A DNA stretch of 64,000 nt from Cytobacillus dafuensis (GTDB lineage Bacteria; Bacillota; Bacilli; Bacillales; Cytobacillaceae). Position 1 is the stretch's first letter; every line of letters starts with the position of its first letter. The stretch covers positions 3,762,001-3,826,000 of the forward strand of contig NZ_CP042593.1 of NCBI RefSeq assembly GCF_007995155.1, read 5' to 3'. The notes beneath the pieces were generated by a model. The model saw nothing but the letters and a program-made list of their open reading frames with translations, searched no databases and was not told where the DNA came from. Below are positions 18,777 to 28,685 of this stretch, in pieces. Both the position numbers and the translations under genes were made by a program.

Positions 18777-19961
18777 CTAGTCACTTTTTCGAACAGATTT
18801 AAATTGCTCTCTAAGCAGATTAGCTGCCTTGCTCATCACTTTTAATTTATTAACAGCGATCTCTTCACTGTTCATCGGTCTTTGCGCAAATGTTCCAAAG
18901 CCGCAATCGGGGTTTAAATATATTTTATCTGCTGGCACTATCTTTAATAATTGATTTACCTTCTCTACGATCTCATCTGTTGTTTCAACAGTGTCCGTTC
19001 TTGGATTCACAACTCCAAACCCGATCTCAACATTAGCAAAATCTTTAATCGCTTCAATTTCCCCAGCTCTTGGTGTTGCAAATTCAAGCACTAATTGATC
19101 AATATCAACTCTTGAAAGATATGGTATTAAAGAAAAATAAGGGCCTTTGAGAAGAATACTATCATCCCTGCTCCAATTTCCACGACAAACGTGAACGCCA
19201 AATTTCGTTCCTCTGCCTCGCATTCCTTCCATAACACTATTCATTAATCCAAGAGCAAACTCTATTTCTTCCTCAGCATCTGCTTTTGCAGTTAGAGCAC
19301 CACACATAAATGTACGATTGGTGTTCTTTTGTGTAAAAACAAGCTCAGTCAGCACAGGTTCATCGAATTGAACGAAATCAACACCTTCCGCAATCAATTC
19401 CTCCAGTTCTTCTCGTAGAACGCTGACAATATCTATAGCCAAGTCTTCTTTCGTTGGGTAAGCTTTAATTGATAAGCCTTCAACCCACATCGATCTTGTT
19501 AATAAATAGGGGCCAGGAAGAGTAACCTTTATCTTTCTATCTGTATGTTTTTTTAGAAAACAATAATCATTTAATGCAAGCGGTTTTTTTCGACTAATTT
19601 TCCCCGTAGCAGCAGGATTCGATAATGAAAAAGCTGGGACATCTAATGTGCCAAGAATTTCTTCAAAGCTCGCCTTGTCCTCGATGTATTCAAGTAATTC
19701 TGAAACCGTTAACATTTTTACATTATGTAAATGCTCCGCTACGAATGAAATATAATTATCTCTTCTCTGTTCCCCATCCGTTACAATATCCATTCCAGCT
19801 TCTTCTTGTAGACGAAGGCATTGAATAACCGCATCATCAGCCACTGCTTGAAACTCTGCATCTGTCATTCTTCCTGCCCGCTTCTCTCTCATTGCTTTTT
19901 GAACCTCAACTGTTCGCGGCCAGCTACCTATTACAGTTGCAGGAAAGAGTGTTGATCCCAT
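18777..19961 (-). CDS. Core-MetE (cobalamin-independent methionine synthase C-terminal domain) protein
   Basis: A 394-aa protein containing only the catalytic barrel of MetE. Predicted zinc ligands are present: H257 and C259 (GVHVCRGNW), E293 (VLEFATPRAG) and C353 (NPDCGFGT). It lacks the N-terminal MetE half, as do YxjG/YxjH and archaeal core-MetE proteins, so the methyl donor may not be polyglutamyl methyltetrahydrofolate. It is the last gene of a four-gene operon with TusA-like, DsrE and TusA-OsmC proteins, 27 nt downstream of the latter. That context suggests methyl transfer on a sulfur compound rather than bulk methionine synthesis. No S-box leader precedes the operon. Confidence 0.82.
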   Translation of the reverse strand: MGSTLFPATVIGSWPRTVEVQKAMREKRAGRMTDAEFQAVADDAVIQCLRLQEEAGMDIVTDGEQRRDNYISFVAEHLHNVKMLTVSELLEYIEDKASFEEILGTLDVPAFSLSNPAATGKISRKKPLALNDYCFLKKHTDRKIKVTLPGPYLLTRSMWVEGLSIKAYPTKEDLAIDIVSVLREELEELIAEGVDFVQFDEPVLTELVFTQKNTNRTFMCGALTAKADAEEEIEFALGLMNSVMEGMRGRGTKFGVHVCRGNWSRDDSILLKGPYFSLIPYLSRVDIDQLVLEFATPRAGEIEAIKDFANVEIGFGVVNPRTDTVETTDEIVEKVNQLLKIVPADKIYLNPDCGFGTFAQRPMNSEEIAVNKLKVMSKAANLLREQFKSVRKSD

Positions 19962-19988
19962 ATTACATCCTCCTCTTATCTGCTATTT

Positions 19989-20702
19989 TTAATAAACAAG
20001 CGAGAAAACTAGATTGATCTCAACTGCCTTTTTCAAAGTTTGATAAATTGGCGACCTGTCTAAAGTGATCTGCCAGATTTCTTCTAGCAATTTCTCATCA
20101 GCAGAGGATGACACATAACAAGTACCAGAAATTTGTTTCAAACTAGGATTACCCGATTCTTCAATTTCCATATGATAAAGAATATTTTCAATTTCACCCT
20201 TAAGTGATAATTCAATTTGGTCTACAGTCACATTTCTTCTTGAGGCATGAGCTTTGTAGCCAACAGCTAAGCAGGAGGCAAGCGATGTAATCAAATAGTC
20301 TACTGCACTCGGAGCATCCACATTTGGACTGAATTCAGCTGGCTGCCCAGAATAAAAACGATGATTTCGAGCATAAACTTTCGCCCTTAAACCTTTTTCA
20401 CCTTGTACACGAACATTCCATTTGTAGCCTTTAGCTGCCTCAAGGTCTTTTTCGATATTAGATTCCGTTTGCCCCTTACGGACAAAATAGCGGACTGTGT
20501 CGTCACCCGGTTCAGATCCTAAAAATTCATGTTTGACCATTCGACACCATGCTGGCAAATCATCTGCTACTGTGCTTTCCCTGCTTCTAATTTCCAAAAC
20601 TTGTCCTTCTATAAGTGGTGACATATTTTTATTAATAATTAATAGGAGACCTGAACCACAGTCAAGATCCCCTCCATCACAAACTGCATGAGGATCAAGC
20701 AT
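19989..20702 (-). CDS. TusA-like / OsmC fusion protein
   Basis: A 237-aa two-domain protein. Residues 1-77 resemble TusA/SirA, with C15 (LDCGSGLLL) in place of the usual CPxP motif and DLPAWCR (C53) shared with the small TusA-like protein encoded two genes upstream. Residues about 85-237 are an OsmC domain with the first cysteine C144 (SLASCLAVG). The second OsmC cysteine is replaced by S207 (DRSPIYQTL), so classic peroxiredoxin-type peroxidase activity is unlikely. The fusion links sulfur relay to an OsmC-type thiol function. Strong ribosome site AAGGAGG. Specific substrate unknown. Confidence 0.82.
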   Translation of the reverse strand: MLDPHAVCDGGDLDCGSGLLLIINKNMSPLIEGQVLEIRSRESTVADDLPAWCRMVKHEFLGSEPGDDTVRYFVRKGQTESNIEKDLEAAKGYKWNVRVQGEKGLRAKVYARNHRFYSGQPAEFSPNVDAPSAVDYLITSLASCLAVGYKAHASRRNVTVDQIELSLKGEIENILYHMEIEESGNPSLKQISGTCYVSSSADEKLLEEIWQITLDRSPIYQTLKKAVEINLVFSLVY

Positions 20703-20727
20703 AAAATTTCCTCCTTAAGGGTAAGAA

Positions 20728-21090
20728 TTAATAAGTGATTGAGGCCGCTCCTTGTGAAAGGAATTCTATTAATCTTGCACCGCCAACAATGGTTGCTCCT
20801 TCTATTAAATTATCTTCAGAAAGGCCTCTCTTTTTATAACACGGACTACACACCCAAATAATTCCACCTGCTTCTGTAAATTGATCCATCAACTGCTTTA
20901 ACGGTGCGAAGCCCTCTTCATGAATTTCATCTGCATAGCCTTTTTCAGCTAAAAAGGAGCCCTCAACATTCAAAAACACAACTGTTTCTTGTCCTGATGC
21001 AACAGCTGCATTCGCAACCACAAAACCGACTGTCGCTTTATCCGGATCATTTTTCGCACTTGTTATACTTACTGTGAATTTTCCTGACAT
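20728..21090 (-). CDS. DsrE-family sulfur relay protein
   Basis: A 120-aa protein of the DsrE/YchN fold (alpha/beta, FTVSITSAKNDPDKATVGFVVANAAVASG...). A CSPC motif at 81-84 provides likely sulfur-carrying cysteines at the place where DsrE-type proteins have them. It lies between the TusA-like gene (25 nt) and the TusA-OsmC gene (25 nt), so it probably exchanges persulfide with them. Multimer state and partner are not evident. Confidence 0.85.
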   Translation of the reverse strand: MSGKFTVSITSAKNDPDKATVGFVVANAAVASGQETVVFLNVEGSFLAEKGYADEIHEEGFAPLKQLMDQFTEAGGIIWVCSPCYKKRGLSEDNLIEGATIVGGARLIEFLSQGAASITY

Positions 21091-21115
21091 TGTCTATTCC
21101 CCCATTAAATTATTT

Positions 21116-21358
21116 CTAATTTCCTTTTTTGATAAAATAATGACTAATCTTTCCTTCGTCAAAACGTTTTAATAACGTATGGTGCTGCAATCGGCACCAT
21201 GCTGGTAAATCTTCACGTGCACCAGGATCATAGGAAATCACTTCAATGATGTCTCCCTCTTGCATTTTTCGCATTGTTAGAAATACGTTCATTATCAGTT
21301 CTCCACACCCGGTCGGGCCAGCATCATAGACTACATTTGCCTGCATATGCTTATCCAT
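21116..21358 (-). CDS. TusA-like sulfur carrier with non-canonical active site
   Basis: An 80-aa TusA/SirA-fold protein. The usual catalytic CPxP is replaced by GPTGCGELI (C18), and a second cysteine lies in DLPAWCR (C55), matching the N-terminus of the TusA-OsmC fusion in the same operon. ATG at 21358 is chosen over the longer frame (21394) because AAAGGAGGTG ends 5 nt before it. First gene of the operon; the promoter region lies within 21359-21551, shared with divergent ytfP. Confidence 0.82.
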   Translation of the reverse strand: MDKHMQANVVYDAGPTGCGELIMNVFLTMRKMQEGDIIEVISYDPGAREDLPAWCRLQHHTLLKRFDEGKISHYFIKKGN

Positions 21359-21551
21359 TCGACACCTCCTTTTAGAGGTTAAGCCTAAACTCATTATAAT
21401 GAATTAGTTTCCTATAAATAAATTCAACCTATCAATAGTAACTATGACTATTCATCGCTTTTTTCAATAGATATGAGTTGCGTGTTAGGCATCTTCTCTT
21501 GAATCGTTTATAATTGATTGCATCTAGTACAAAAGTTAAGTTGGTGACTAT

Positions 21552-22805
21552 ATGAAATATGATGTAATAGTGATTGGCGGAGGTCCGTCTGGTTTAATGG
21601 CTGCAATTGGAGCAGCTGAACAAAAAGCAAAGGTGCTACTAATTGATAAAGGGGACAAACTCGGCAGAAAACTAGCCATCTCTGGTGGAGGCAGATGCAA
21701 TGTGACAAATAAGCTTCCGATTGATGAGATCATTAAGCATATTCCAGGGAATGGCCGTTTTTTATACAGTGCATTCTCTTTATTTAGCAATGAGGATATT
21801 ATTACGTTTTTCGAGAAATTAGGCGTTCGATTAAAAGAGGAAGACCATGGAAGAATGTTTCCTGTGACTGATAAAGCTCAATCTGTTGTCGATGCACTAC
21901 TTCAAAGACTAAAGCATTTGAAGGTTGATATAAAAACAAACAGTCCCGTACAAACTGTGCATTATGAGGATGGAAGAGTGAAATCCGTCGAAATGAAAAA
22001 TGGAGAAACTTACGAAACAAATTCAGTGGTTGTTGCTGTAGGAGGAAAATCAGTTCCACATACAGGTTCAACGGGTGATGGCTATGCATGGGCAAAAAAA
22101 GCTGGGCACACAATTACAGAGTTGTTCCCAACAGAGGTGCCAGTTACTTCTGCTGCTCCATTTATTAAAGAAAAAACATTACAAGGTTTATCGTTAAGAA
22201 ACGTTGCTCTTAGTGTATTGAATCCAAAAGGAAAAGCAATAATCACCCATAAAATGGACATGATTTTCACCCATTTTGGTGTGAGTGGTCCGGCCGTTTT
22301 AAGATGTAGCCAATTTGTAGTAAAAGCGCTGAAGAAATGGAATCTTAAAGAGATTACGATGAGTATTGATGCCATTCCTGATAAAAAAGAAGAAACTTTA
22401 TTTCAGGAAATCAATAAGCAATTGAAAGAAGAACCGAAGAAAAGTATTAAGAATCTTTTAAAAGGGATTTTACCAGAGAGATACTTATTATTCTTACTTG
22501 AGCAAAGTGACATTGATCCTGGCGCACAGGGGGCTACAATATCAAATGAAAAAATAAAAAGCTTCACTAAAAACTGCAAGCAGTTTCAGTTTAATGTAAA
22601 TGGAACACTATCCTTAGATAAAGCATTTGTAACTGGCGGCGGGGTTTCTGTAAAAGAAATCGAGCCAAAGACGATGGCATCAAAATTGATGGAAGGCTTA
22701 TACTTTTGCGGAGAAATCCTCGACATTCATGGCTATACAGGGGGATATAATATTACGTCCGCACTTGTGACCGGAAGACTTGCTGGTATTAATGCTGCTT
22801 TATAA
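21552..22805 (+). CDS. ytfP: HI0933-family FAD-dependent oxidoreductase YtfP
   Basis: A 417-aa flavoprotein. The N-terminal Rossmann motif [14 protein letters not shown] and the family signature [16 protein letters not shown] are clear; the C-terminus [19 protein letters not shown] closes the FAD site. Family members (HI0933/YhiN/YtfP) have no firmly assigned reaction. It is divergent from the TusA-like operon with 193 nt between starts and convergent with cse60; B. subtilis has ytfP near yteV (cse60) as well. Confidence 0.9.
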   Translation: MKYDVIVIGGGPSGLMAAIGAAEQKAKVLLIDKGDKLGRKLAISGGGRCNVTNKLPIDEIIKHIPGNGRFLYSAFSLFSNEDIITFFEKLGVRLKEEDHGRMFPVTDKAQSVVDALLQRLKHLKVDIKTNSPVQTVHYEDGRVKSVEMKNGETYETNSVVVAVGGKSVPHTGSTGDGYAWAKKAGHTITELFPTEVPVTSAAPFIKEKTLQGLSLRNVALSVLNPKGKAIITHKMDMIFTHFGVSGPAVLRCSQFVVKALKKWNLKEITMSIDAIPDKKEETLFQEINKQLKEEPKKSIKNLLKGILPERYLLFLLEQSDIDPGAQGATISNEKIKSFTKNCKQFQFNVNGTLSLDKAFVTGGGVSVKEIEPKTMASKLMEGLYFCGEILDIHGYTGGYNITSALVTGRLAGINAAL

Positions 22806-22807
22806 AA

Positions 22808-22838
22808 ATTCGAGCCTGATCAACTTTCAGGCTCTGTA
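22808..22838 (-). terminator. Terminator of cse60
   Basis: GAGCCTGA pairs with TTCAGGCTC, followed on the minus strand by GAATTTTTAT. The hairpin includes the cse60 stop codon and reaches almost to the end of ytfP. Confidence 0.65.
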
Positions 22839-23018
22839 AACAATCATCGCTGAAAAACAATAAATCTGCTCGTCCTCCTCTTCATGGATAGCTGCGATAT
22901 TATATTTAATATCAAGCAACTTCTTCTCTTCAATCTTTTCTAAAAAGCGATTCATAGCTGCCTCAAGATCTTTTTCATGTTCATGATCAAATAATTTCAC
23001 CTTAATCAAAAGCCTCAT
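22827..23018 (-). CDS. cse60: Sporulation protein Cse60
   Basis: A 63-aa acidic protein (KVKLFDHEHEKDLEAAMNRF ... LDIKYNIAAIHE ... YCFSAMIVY) that I recognise as the Cse60/YteV family, a sigma-E-controlled mother-cell protein of B. subtilis with unknown biochemical role. Convergent with ytfP as expected for the region. I could not find an unambiguous sigma-E promoter upstream (23019-23100). Its presence supports an endospore former. Confidence 0.8.
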   Translation of the reverse strand: MRLLIKVKLFDHEHEKDLEAAMNRFLEKIEEKKLLDIKYNIAAIHEEEDEQIYCFSAMIVYRA

Positions 23019-23251
23019 CCTTTATAATGCTTTTTTACACATTATTTACAGAATAATCAAATTTTATTACTTTTTATACCAAATTATGAAATGTAGATGA
23101 CATTCTCGCCAATAATTGTCCATGAGCGGATCAGTCCCTTTAAACACTCTTTCTAATTTTATGAAGAAATGGTATTCTTATATAATTACATTGTATCGTA
23201 ATTATATTTGTATATTAATCGATTTTATCGATAGATTATGAGGAGCATATT

Positions 23252-24148
23252 ATGGATTTACATCAATTATTTATTTTTACAAAAGTGGTTGAACATAAAA
23301 GTTTCTCAAAGGCAGCTGATGATATTTTTTTAAGTCAATCAACTGTAAGTTCACATATTCAAGCTTTAGAAAAAAGCCTAAACCTTAAACTCTTTGATCG
23401 CGATGGAAGAGAAACGATTCTTACACCTCACGGAGAACGCTTACATGCTTGGGCACAACAAATCTTACTGTTAAGAGATAAGGCCATTCTCGATCTAAAA
23501 ACAGGAATGATGGATTTTCGTGGAATTGTACGAATAGCTGCAAGTTCCGTCCCTAGCTCATTTATTATTCCTAATTTAATCAGTATCTTTACTAATTCTT
23601 TTCCAAATATTACTTTTCATGTAACAGAGGCTTCTTCAAAAACTGTTGCTCATAACGTCCTGAATAGATCAGTCGATATTGGAGTACTCGGAGAAAAATA
23701 TGAAAATGACAAGCTTTGTTATCTACCTTTTCAAAAGGAAAAGCTTGTTCTAATTACTTCCAATCAAGTGAAGTTAGAAAAAGATGCCGTTTGTTTCGAT
23801 GATATCATTAAATATCCACTCATAATGAGGAATTCTGATTCTGGTACTCAGGCACAACTTAATAAGTACTTCAAGAAAAATGGAGTATCAAAGGAGCAGT
23901 TGCAAATTGCTGCCTATACTGAATCTGGAAATAGTTTAATTCAATTCGTTAAACAAGGCATCGGTATTTCTATTATTTCAGAAGTTGCAGCAAAAGAGTA
24001 TGCAGCCTATAAAATGATTCGTATGCATGAGATTAAGGACTTTCTAGATGAAAGGTATATCTATCTTGTCTACCATAAAAATAAAACGTTATCATTAGCT
24101 GCTAAATTATTTATTGAGAATGCTAAGAGTTTAGTCAAGTCAACGTAA
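23252..24148 (+). CDS. LysR-family transcriptional regulator of the YeeE/TusA locus
   Basis: A 298-aa regulator with an N-terminal HTH (KVVEHKSFSKAADDIFLSQSTVSSHIQALEKSL) and a periplasmic-binding-like effector domain. It resembles CysL/CysB-like sulfur regulators in general form. It is followed 117 nt later on the same strand by the YeeE/YedE transporter and TusA genes, the likely targets. The effector is unknown. Confidence 0.88.
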   Translation: MDLHQLFIFTKVVEHKSFSKAADDIFLSQSTVSSHIQALEKSLNLKLFDRDGRETILTPHGERLHAWAQQILLLRDKAILDLKTGMMDFRGIVRIAASSVPSSFIIPNLISIFTNSFPNITFHVTEASSKTVAHNVLNRSVDIGVLGEKYENDKLCYLPFQKEKLVLITSNQVKLEKDAVCFDDIIKYPLIMRNSDSGTQAQLNKYFKKNGVSKEQLQIAAYTESGNSLIQFVKQGIGISIISEVAAKEYAAYKMIRMHEIKDFLDERYIYLVYHKNKTLSLAAKLFIENAKSLVKST

Positions 24149-24265
24149 TTCCATTAGAATATATGCCAATTTCAGTAATTGGTTGTTGATATTTATTATT
24201 GTCATAGTTTTTATAATCATATAAACTTGCAAATGCAACAGAACTAGGATAAAGGGGTCTTTATA

Positions 24266-25477
24266 TTGAATCGTATTACTTCAAAAGTATTTGGCCAATA
24301 TTGGAATCCATATTGGGCCATAGGGATTGCAGGTGTATTAAGTGCCCTCTACTTTGGGCTAACAAATACTGTATGGGCTGTTACAGGTGAATTTACTCGA
24401 TTAGGAGGGCAGATCCTTATGCTCTTCGGTATTGATATTTCAGATTGGGAGTATTTCAAACTTATAACAATAAAGGGATCTACCTTCGAAAGAACGGATG
24501 GATGGATTGTTTGGGGGATGTTTATCGGGGCATTCATTACGATTCTTCTAAGTAATAATTTTAAAATAAGAGTCCCTAAACAAAAGCGCAGATTAGTACA
24601 AGGATTAATTGGCGGGATAATTGCTGGATTTGGAGCACGATTAGCATTAGGCTGTAACTTGGCTGCCTTTTTTACTGGTGTGCCGCAATTTTCCTTCCAT
24701 TCTTGGATCTTTATGGTTGCCACAGCAATCGGCACTTATATAGGATTTAAGATCGTCAGCACGAAATGGTGGAAGGGCAAACCAGTTCTCAACAAAGGGA
24801 ATACTGCAACCAAGGCTGAAAATAAGAAAATTATTCAGCCTTATATCGGAATTCTCATTGCGATTGTGTATGCGTTACTAATTATTTATTTTTTTGTTAC
24901 TGGTAAACCTTATCTTGGGATTGCTGCTATTTTCGGAGCAGCATTTGGTATATTAATAGAAAGAGGGCAGATCTGCTTCACTTCTGCTTTTAGAGATCTA
25001 TGGGTAAGCGGACGAGCAACTATGACAAAAGCAATCGCCGTTGGGATCGCCATCAGTACATTATTTACTTTCGTCGTCATTGTTGTTTACGGATTAGAGC
25101 CGATTACGAAAATTGCTGCCCCAAGCACATTTATCGGTGGAGTATTATTTGGTCTAGGAATTGTACTAGCTGGCGGCTGTGAAACAGGTATGATGTACCG
25201 AGTAATGGAAGGTCAGGTTTTATATTTATTTGTTTTTGCAGGAAATATTATTGGTGCCACCTTCCTAGCATACGGCTGGGATCATTTAGGTATTTTTAAC
25301 ACACTTGTTAAAAGTGGTTCTAAAATTAATTTAATTGAAAAATTTGGACCAATAACAGCCCTCGTTCTAACACTCATTATGCTCGCTGTCTGGTTTGCAG
25401 TAGCTGTATTTTGGGAGAAACATTATCGATTCGGAACTGGTTTTAAAAAAGGAGGAATGAAGCAGCATGGTTATTGA
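24266..25477 (+). CDS. YeeE/YedE-family sulfur compound (thiosulfate-type) transporter
   Basis: A 403-aa membrane protein with about 12 segments formed from two homologous halves. The three conserved cysteine sites typical of TsuA/YeeE are seen: LALGCNLAAF, RGQICFTSAF and AGGCETGMMYR, which in the family relay thiosulfate through the membrane. The start is TTG at 24266 with AAAGGGG 8 nt upstream. It overlaps the tusA gene by 11 nt, the yeeE-yeeD arrangement. A selenium-related role (YedE) is possible, but no selenium gene is nearby. Confidence 0.85.
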   Translation: MNRITSKVFGQYWNPYWAIGIAGVLSALYFGLTNTVWAVTGEFTRLGGQILMLFGIDISDWEYFKLITIKGSTFERTDGWIVWGMFIGAFITILLSNNFKIRVPKQKRRLVQGLIGGIIAGFGARLALGCNLAAFFTGVPQFSFHSWIFMVATAIGTYIGFKIVSTKWWKGKPVLNKGNTATKAENKKIIQPYIGILIAIVYALLIIYFFVTGKPYLGIAAIFGAAFGILIERGQICFTSAFRDLWVSGRATMTKAIAVGIAISTLFTFVVIVVYGLEPITKIAAPSTFIGGVLFGLGIVLAGGCETGMMYRVMEGQVLYLFVFAGNIIGATFLAYGWDHLGIFNTLVKSGSKINLIEKFGPITALVLTLIMLAVWFAVAVFWEKHYRFGTGFKKGGMKQHGY

Positions 25478-25694
25478 TTATACTTTAGACTTAAGAGGAG
25501 AGCCTTGTCCCTTCCCTGTTATTTACTCATTAGAAACCTTAAAAGATATGAAAAAAGGTGAAGTACTGCAAGTTATTGCAGACTGTCCAGCTTCTTTCAA
25601 AAACGTCCCTGAAGAAGTCGTTAAGCATGGCTATACTTTAGCAAAAGAACCATATAAAGATGGGCAAGATTTATACTTTTTTATTCAAGTGTAA
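25467..25694 (+). CDS. TusA/YeeD-family sulfurtransferase
   Basis: A 75-aa TusA-fold protein with the canonical motif CPFP (C14 in LRGEPCPFPVIYSLE). It would accept sulfur delivered by the overlapping transporter, as YeeD does for YeeE. Translation is coupled to the transporter (11-nt overlap; ribosome site GGAGGAATGAAG). It differs from the two TusA-like modules of the operon 4 kb away, which lack CPxP. Confidence 0.9.
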   Translation: MVIDYTLDLRGEPCPFPVIYSLETLKDMKKGEVLQVIADCPASFKNVPEEVVKHGYTLAKEPYKDGQDLYFFIQV

Positions 25695-25705
25695 TGAAGA
25701 TTAGC

Positions 25706-25757
25706 AAAAAGACCGAATCAATCAATCACTCCTGCTTGATTGATTCGGTCTTTTTCT
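25706..25757. terminator. Bidirectional terminator
   Basis: A perfect 15-bp stem (25711-25725 with 25736-25750; core GACCGAATCAATCA) with A5 before and T5 after. It separates convergent tusA (+) and the rhodanese gene (-). Confidence 0.92.
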
Positions 25758-25766
25758 TTAATAAAA

Positions 25767-26069
25767 TTATATTGTTTCGCCTTTCCATTGCATCATGCCG
25801 CCTGCCAAATTGCGAACCTTATATCCTTGATCCTGCATATAGTAGCAAACATTTTCACTTCGGGCACCTGAACGGCAAATAAAAATATATTCTTTATCTT
25901 TATCAAAGTAATCCAAGTTTTCAGGAATTGTCATCATGCGGATATGCTTTGCTCCTGGAATCATGCCATATGCAACCTCTTCATCTTCCCTTACATCGAC
26001 AAGCTCTAATTTTTCACCAGCAGCTACCTTTTTTTCTAAATCATCAGTTGTCATAATTTCTATATCCAT
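25767..26069 (-). CDS. Single-domain rhodanese
   Basis: A 100-aa rhodanese-like protein with active-site loop CRSGAR (C65), the pattern of sulfurtransferases of the PspE/GlpE size. It can carry persulfide between sulfur donors and acceptors, fitting the adjacent TusA/YeeE locus. ATG 26069 is preferred over TTG 26072 because AGGAAG is better spaced. It is on the opposite strand to tusA, so not in that operon. Confidence 0.9.
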   Translation of the reverse strand: MDIEIMTTDDLEKKVAAGEKLELVDVREDEEVAYGMIPGAKHIRMMTIPENLDYFDKDKEYIFICRSGARSENVCYYMQDQGYKVRNLAGGMMQWKGETI

Positions 26070-26117
26070 CAAATACTTCCTTTCTAAACCAAATATTAGT
26101 TTTCCCTATACCCATAT

Positions 26118-26156
26118 TAAAAAACATCCTCCGAAAACGCAATCGGAGGATGTTAT
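26118..26156 (-). terminator. Terminator of leuS
   Basis: ACATCCTCCG pairs with CGGAGGATGT and is followed by TTTTTTAAT on the minus strand, about 90 nt after the leuS stop. Confidence 0.88.
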
Positions 26157-26245
26157 TATTTATTTGTCTAGACATAGTTACTAGAGGAGATTTGACCTTC
26201 TCTTTTTATTTATCTGCACACTTGGCAATATATCCGCCACTTTTA

Positions 26246-28663
26246 TCAGTTCGCTACAATATTGACCAGCTTTCCTGGGACAGCAATGACTTTGCGAATG
26301 GTTTTTCCATCAATTTGCTCTTTAACTCTTTCATCTTCAATTGCGATTTTTTCTAGAGCATCCTTTTGAGCATCTGCTGGAACAAGCAGCTTCGTTTTTA
26401 CTTTACCATTTACTTGAATAACAATTTCAACTTCATCATCTACAAGCTTTGCCTCATCAAATGCTGGCCATGCTTCATAGGCAATGGTTTCGCTATGGCC
26501 AAGCTTTTCCCAAAGCTCTTCCGCAACGTGAGGTGTAATTGGTGAAAGCAATTTAACGAAGCCTTCCATAAAGTGCTTAGGAAGAACTGTCGTTTTATAT
26601 GCTTCATTAATAAAGACCATCATTTGTGAGATCGCTGTATTGTATCGTAATCCCTCATAATCCTCTGTTACTTTTTTCACTGTTTGATGGTAAACCTTTT
26701 CAAGGTTGCTTACTTCTTCTGACTCTTGGATTTTTGGATTTAGTTCTCCGTTTTCCTCAATAAATAAGCGCCATACACGGTCTAGGAATCTTCTTGAGCC
26801 ATCTAAACCATTAGTTGACCATGCAATCGAAGCATCTAGTGGTCCCATGAACATTTCATATAAGCGAAGAGTATCTGCGCCATGGCTCGCAATAATATCA
26901 TCAGGATTTACGACATTCCCTTTTGATTTACTCATTTTTTCATTGCCTTCACCAAGAATCATTCCTTGGTTAAATAGCTTTTGGAAAGGTTCCTTCGTAT
27001 GAACAACCCCAATATCATAAAGGACCTTATGCCAGAATCGTGCATATAAAAGGTGAAGAACGGCATGCTCTGCTCCTCCGATATAAATATCAACTGGAAG
27101 CCATTCTTTTAGCTTTTCTGGATCTGCAAGTGCTTCACTATTGTGTGGATCAATATAGCGTAAATAATACCAGCAGCTTCCCGCCCATTGAGGCATTGTG
27201 TTCGTTTCTCTACGCCCTTTTTTCCCTGTTTCAGGGTCTACAACATTAACCCAATCTTCAATATTAGCAAGCGGAGATTCCCCTGTACCAGAAGGTTTAA
27301 TTTCTGTCGTTTTCGGAAGAATTAATGGCAGCTGATCCACTGGGACTGCTGACATCGTGCCATCCTCCCAATGAATAATTGGAATTGGTTCACCCCAATA
27401 GCGCTGGCGGCTGAATAACCAGTCACGTAGACGGAATGTCACTTTCTTCGTTCCAAGACCTTTCGCCTCAAGCCAAGAAATCATTTCCGCAATAGCCACA
27501 TCTTTATTCTTTCCATTCAAGAAATCTGAGTTCACATGTTCTCCGTCGCCTGTGTAAGCTTCCTTTTCCACATCACCACCAGCAACAACCTCAATGATCG
27601 GAAGTCCGAATTGCTTTGCGAATTCATGGTCGCGCTCATCATGAGCAGGTACTGCCATGATTGCACCAGTTCCATAGCTAGCCAATACATAGTCCGCTAT
27701 CCAGATTGGCATTTTTTCGCCATTAGCTGGGTTAATAGCAAAGGCACCTGTAAATACGCCTGTTTTTTCTTTTGCTAAATCTGTTCTTTCAAGGTCAGAC
27801 TTTGTTTTAACTTTTTCAAGATATTCATTGACAGCACTTTGTCGCTCTGCCGTTGTAATTTTTTCTACTAAAGCATGTTCAGGAGCTAGGACTGCATAAG
27901 TAGCGCCAAAAAGAGTATCAGGACGTGTTGTAAATACTTTAAATGTTCCTTCATGCCCTTCAATTTGGAAAGTAACCTCAGCACCCTCTGAACGTCCAAT
28001 CCAATTGCGCTGCATTTCTTTAAGACTATCTGGCCAATCTAATAGATCTAGATCTTCAAGTAAACGATCAGCATACTCAGTTATTTTTAATACCCATTGT
28101 TTCATTGGTCTTCTTTCAACTGGGTGGCCGCCACGCTCACTCTTCCCATCGATGACTTCCTCGTTAGCTAGAACTGTTCCTAAAGCTGGACACCAGTTAA
28201 CGGCTACTTCATCGATATAAGCTAGGCCTTTTTCAAAAAGCTTAGTGAAAATCCATTGAGTCCATTTGTAATAATTAGGATCTGTCGTATTCACTTCACG
28301 ATCCCAGTCATATGAAAAACCGAGTTCTTTAATTTGGCGACGGAATGTATTGATATTCTGCTCAGTAAATTCAGCTGGGTCATTTCCTGTATCTAAAGCG
28401 TATTGCTCAGCTGGTAAACCGAATGCATCCCATCCCATTGGATGAAGAACATTATATCCTTGCATCCGCTTCATTCGTGAAAGAATATCAGTTGCCGTAT
28501 ATCCTTCAGGATGGCCTACATGAAGTCCTGCACCAGATGGATATGGGAACATATCAAGCGCATAAAATTTACGCTTTCCTTTGTCTTCACTCGTTTTAAA
28601 TGTTTTATTTCCTTCCCAAAATGCTTGCCACTTCTTTTCAATCTGTTGATGATTGAAACTCAT
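26246..28663 (-). CDS. leuS: Leucyl-tRNA synthetase
   Basis: An 805-aa class I synthetase, normal bacterial length. HIGH-type motif HVGH (48-51, in [15 protein letters not shown]), a CP1 editing domain ([18 protein letters not shown]), and KMSKS in [12 protein letters not shown]. It charges tRNA-Leu. The start ATG has AGGAGGAAATTGAG before it. Transcription is controlled by the T-box leader directly upstream. Confidence 0.98.
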   Translation of the reverse strand: MSFNHQQIEKKWQAFWEGNKTFKTSEDKGKRKFYALDMFPYPSGAGLHVGHPEGYTATDILSRMKRMQGYNVLHPMGWDAFGLPAEQYALDTGNDPAEFTEQNINTFRRQIKELGFSYDWDREVNTTDPNYYKWTQWIFTKLFEKGLAYIDEVAVNWCPALGTVLANEEVIDGKSERGGHPVERRPMKQWVLKITEYADRLLEDLDLLDWPDSLKEMQRNWIGRSEGAEVTFQIEGHEGTFKVFTTRPDTLFGATYAVLAPEHALVEKITTAERQSAVNEYLEKVKTKSDLERTDLAKEKTGVFTGAFAINPANGEKMPIWIADYVLASYGTGAIMAVPAHDERDHEFAKQFGLPIIEVVAGGDVEKEAYTGDGEHVNSDFLNGKNKDVAIAEMISWLEAKGLGTKKVTFRLRDWLFSRQRYWGEPIPIIHWEDGTMSAVPVDQLPLILPKTTEIKPSGTGESPLANIEDWVNVVDPETGKKGRRETNTMPQWAGSCWYYLRYIDPHNSEALADPEKLKEWLPVDIYIGGAEHAVLHLLYARFWHKVLYDIGVVHTKEPFQKLFNQGMILGEGNEKMSKSKGNVVNPDDIIASHGADTLRLYEMFMGPLDASIAWSTNGLDGSRRFLDRVWRLFIEENGELNPKIQESEEVSNLEKVYHQTVKKVTEDYEGLRYNTAISQMMVFINEAYKTTVLPKHFMEGFVKLLSPITPHVAEELWEKLGHSETIAYEAWPAFDEAKLVDDEVEIVIQVNGKVKTKLLVPADAQKDALEKIAIEDERVKEQIDGKTIRKVIAVPGKLVNIVAN

Positions 28664-28685
28664 CTCAATTTCCTCCTAAAAAATA

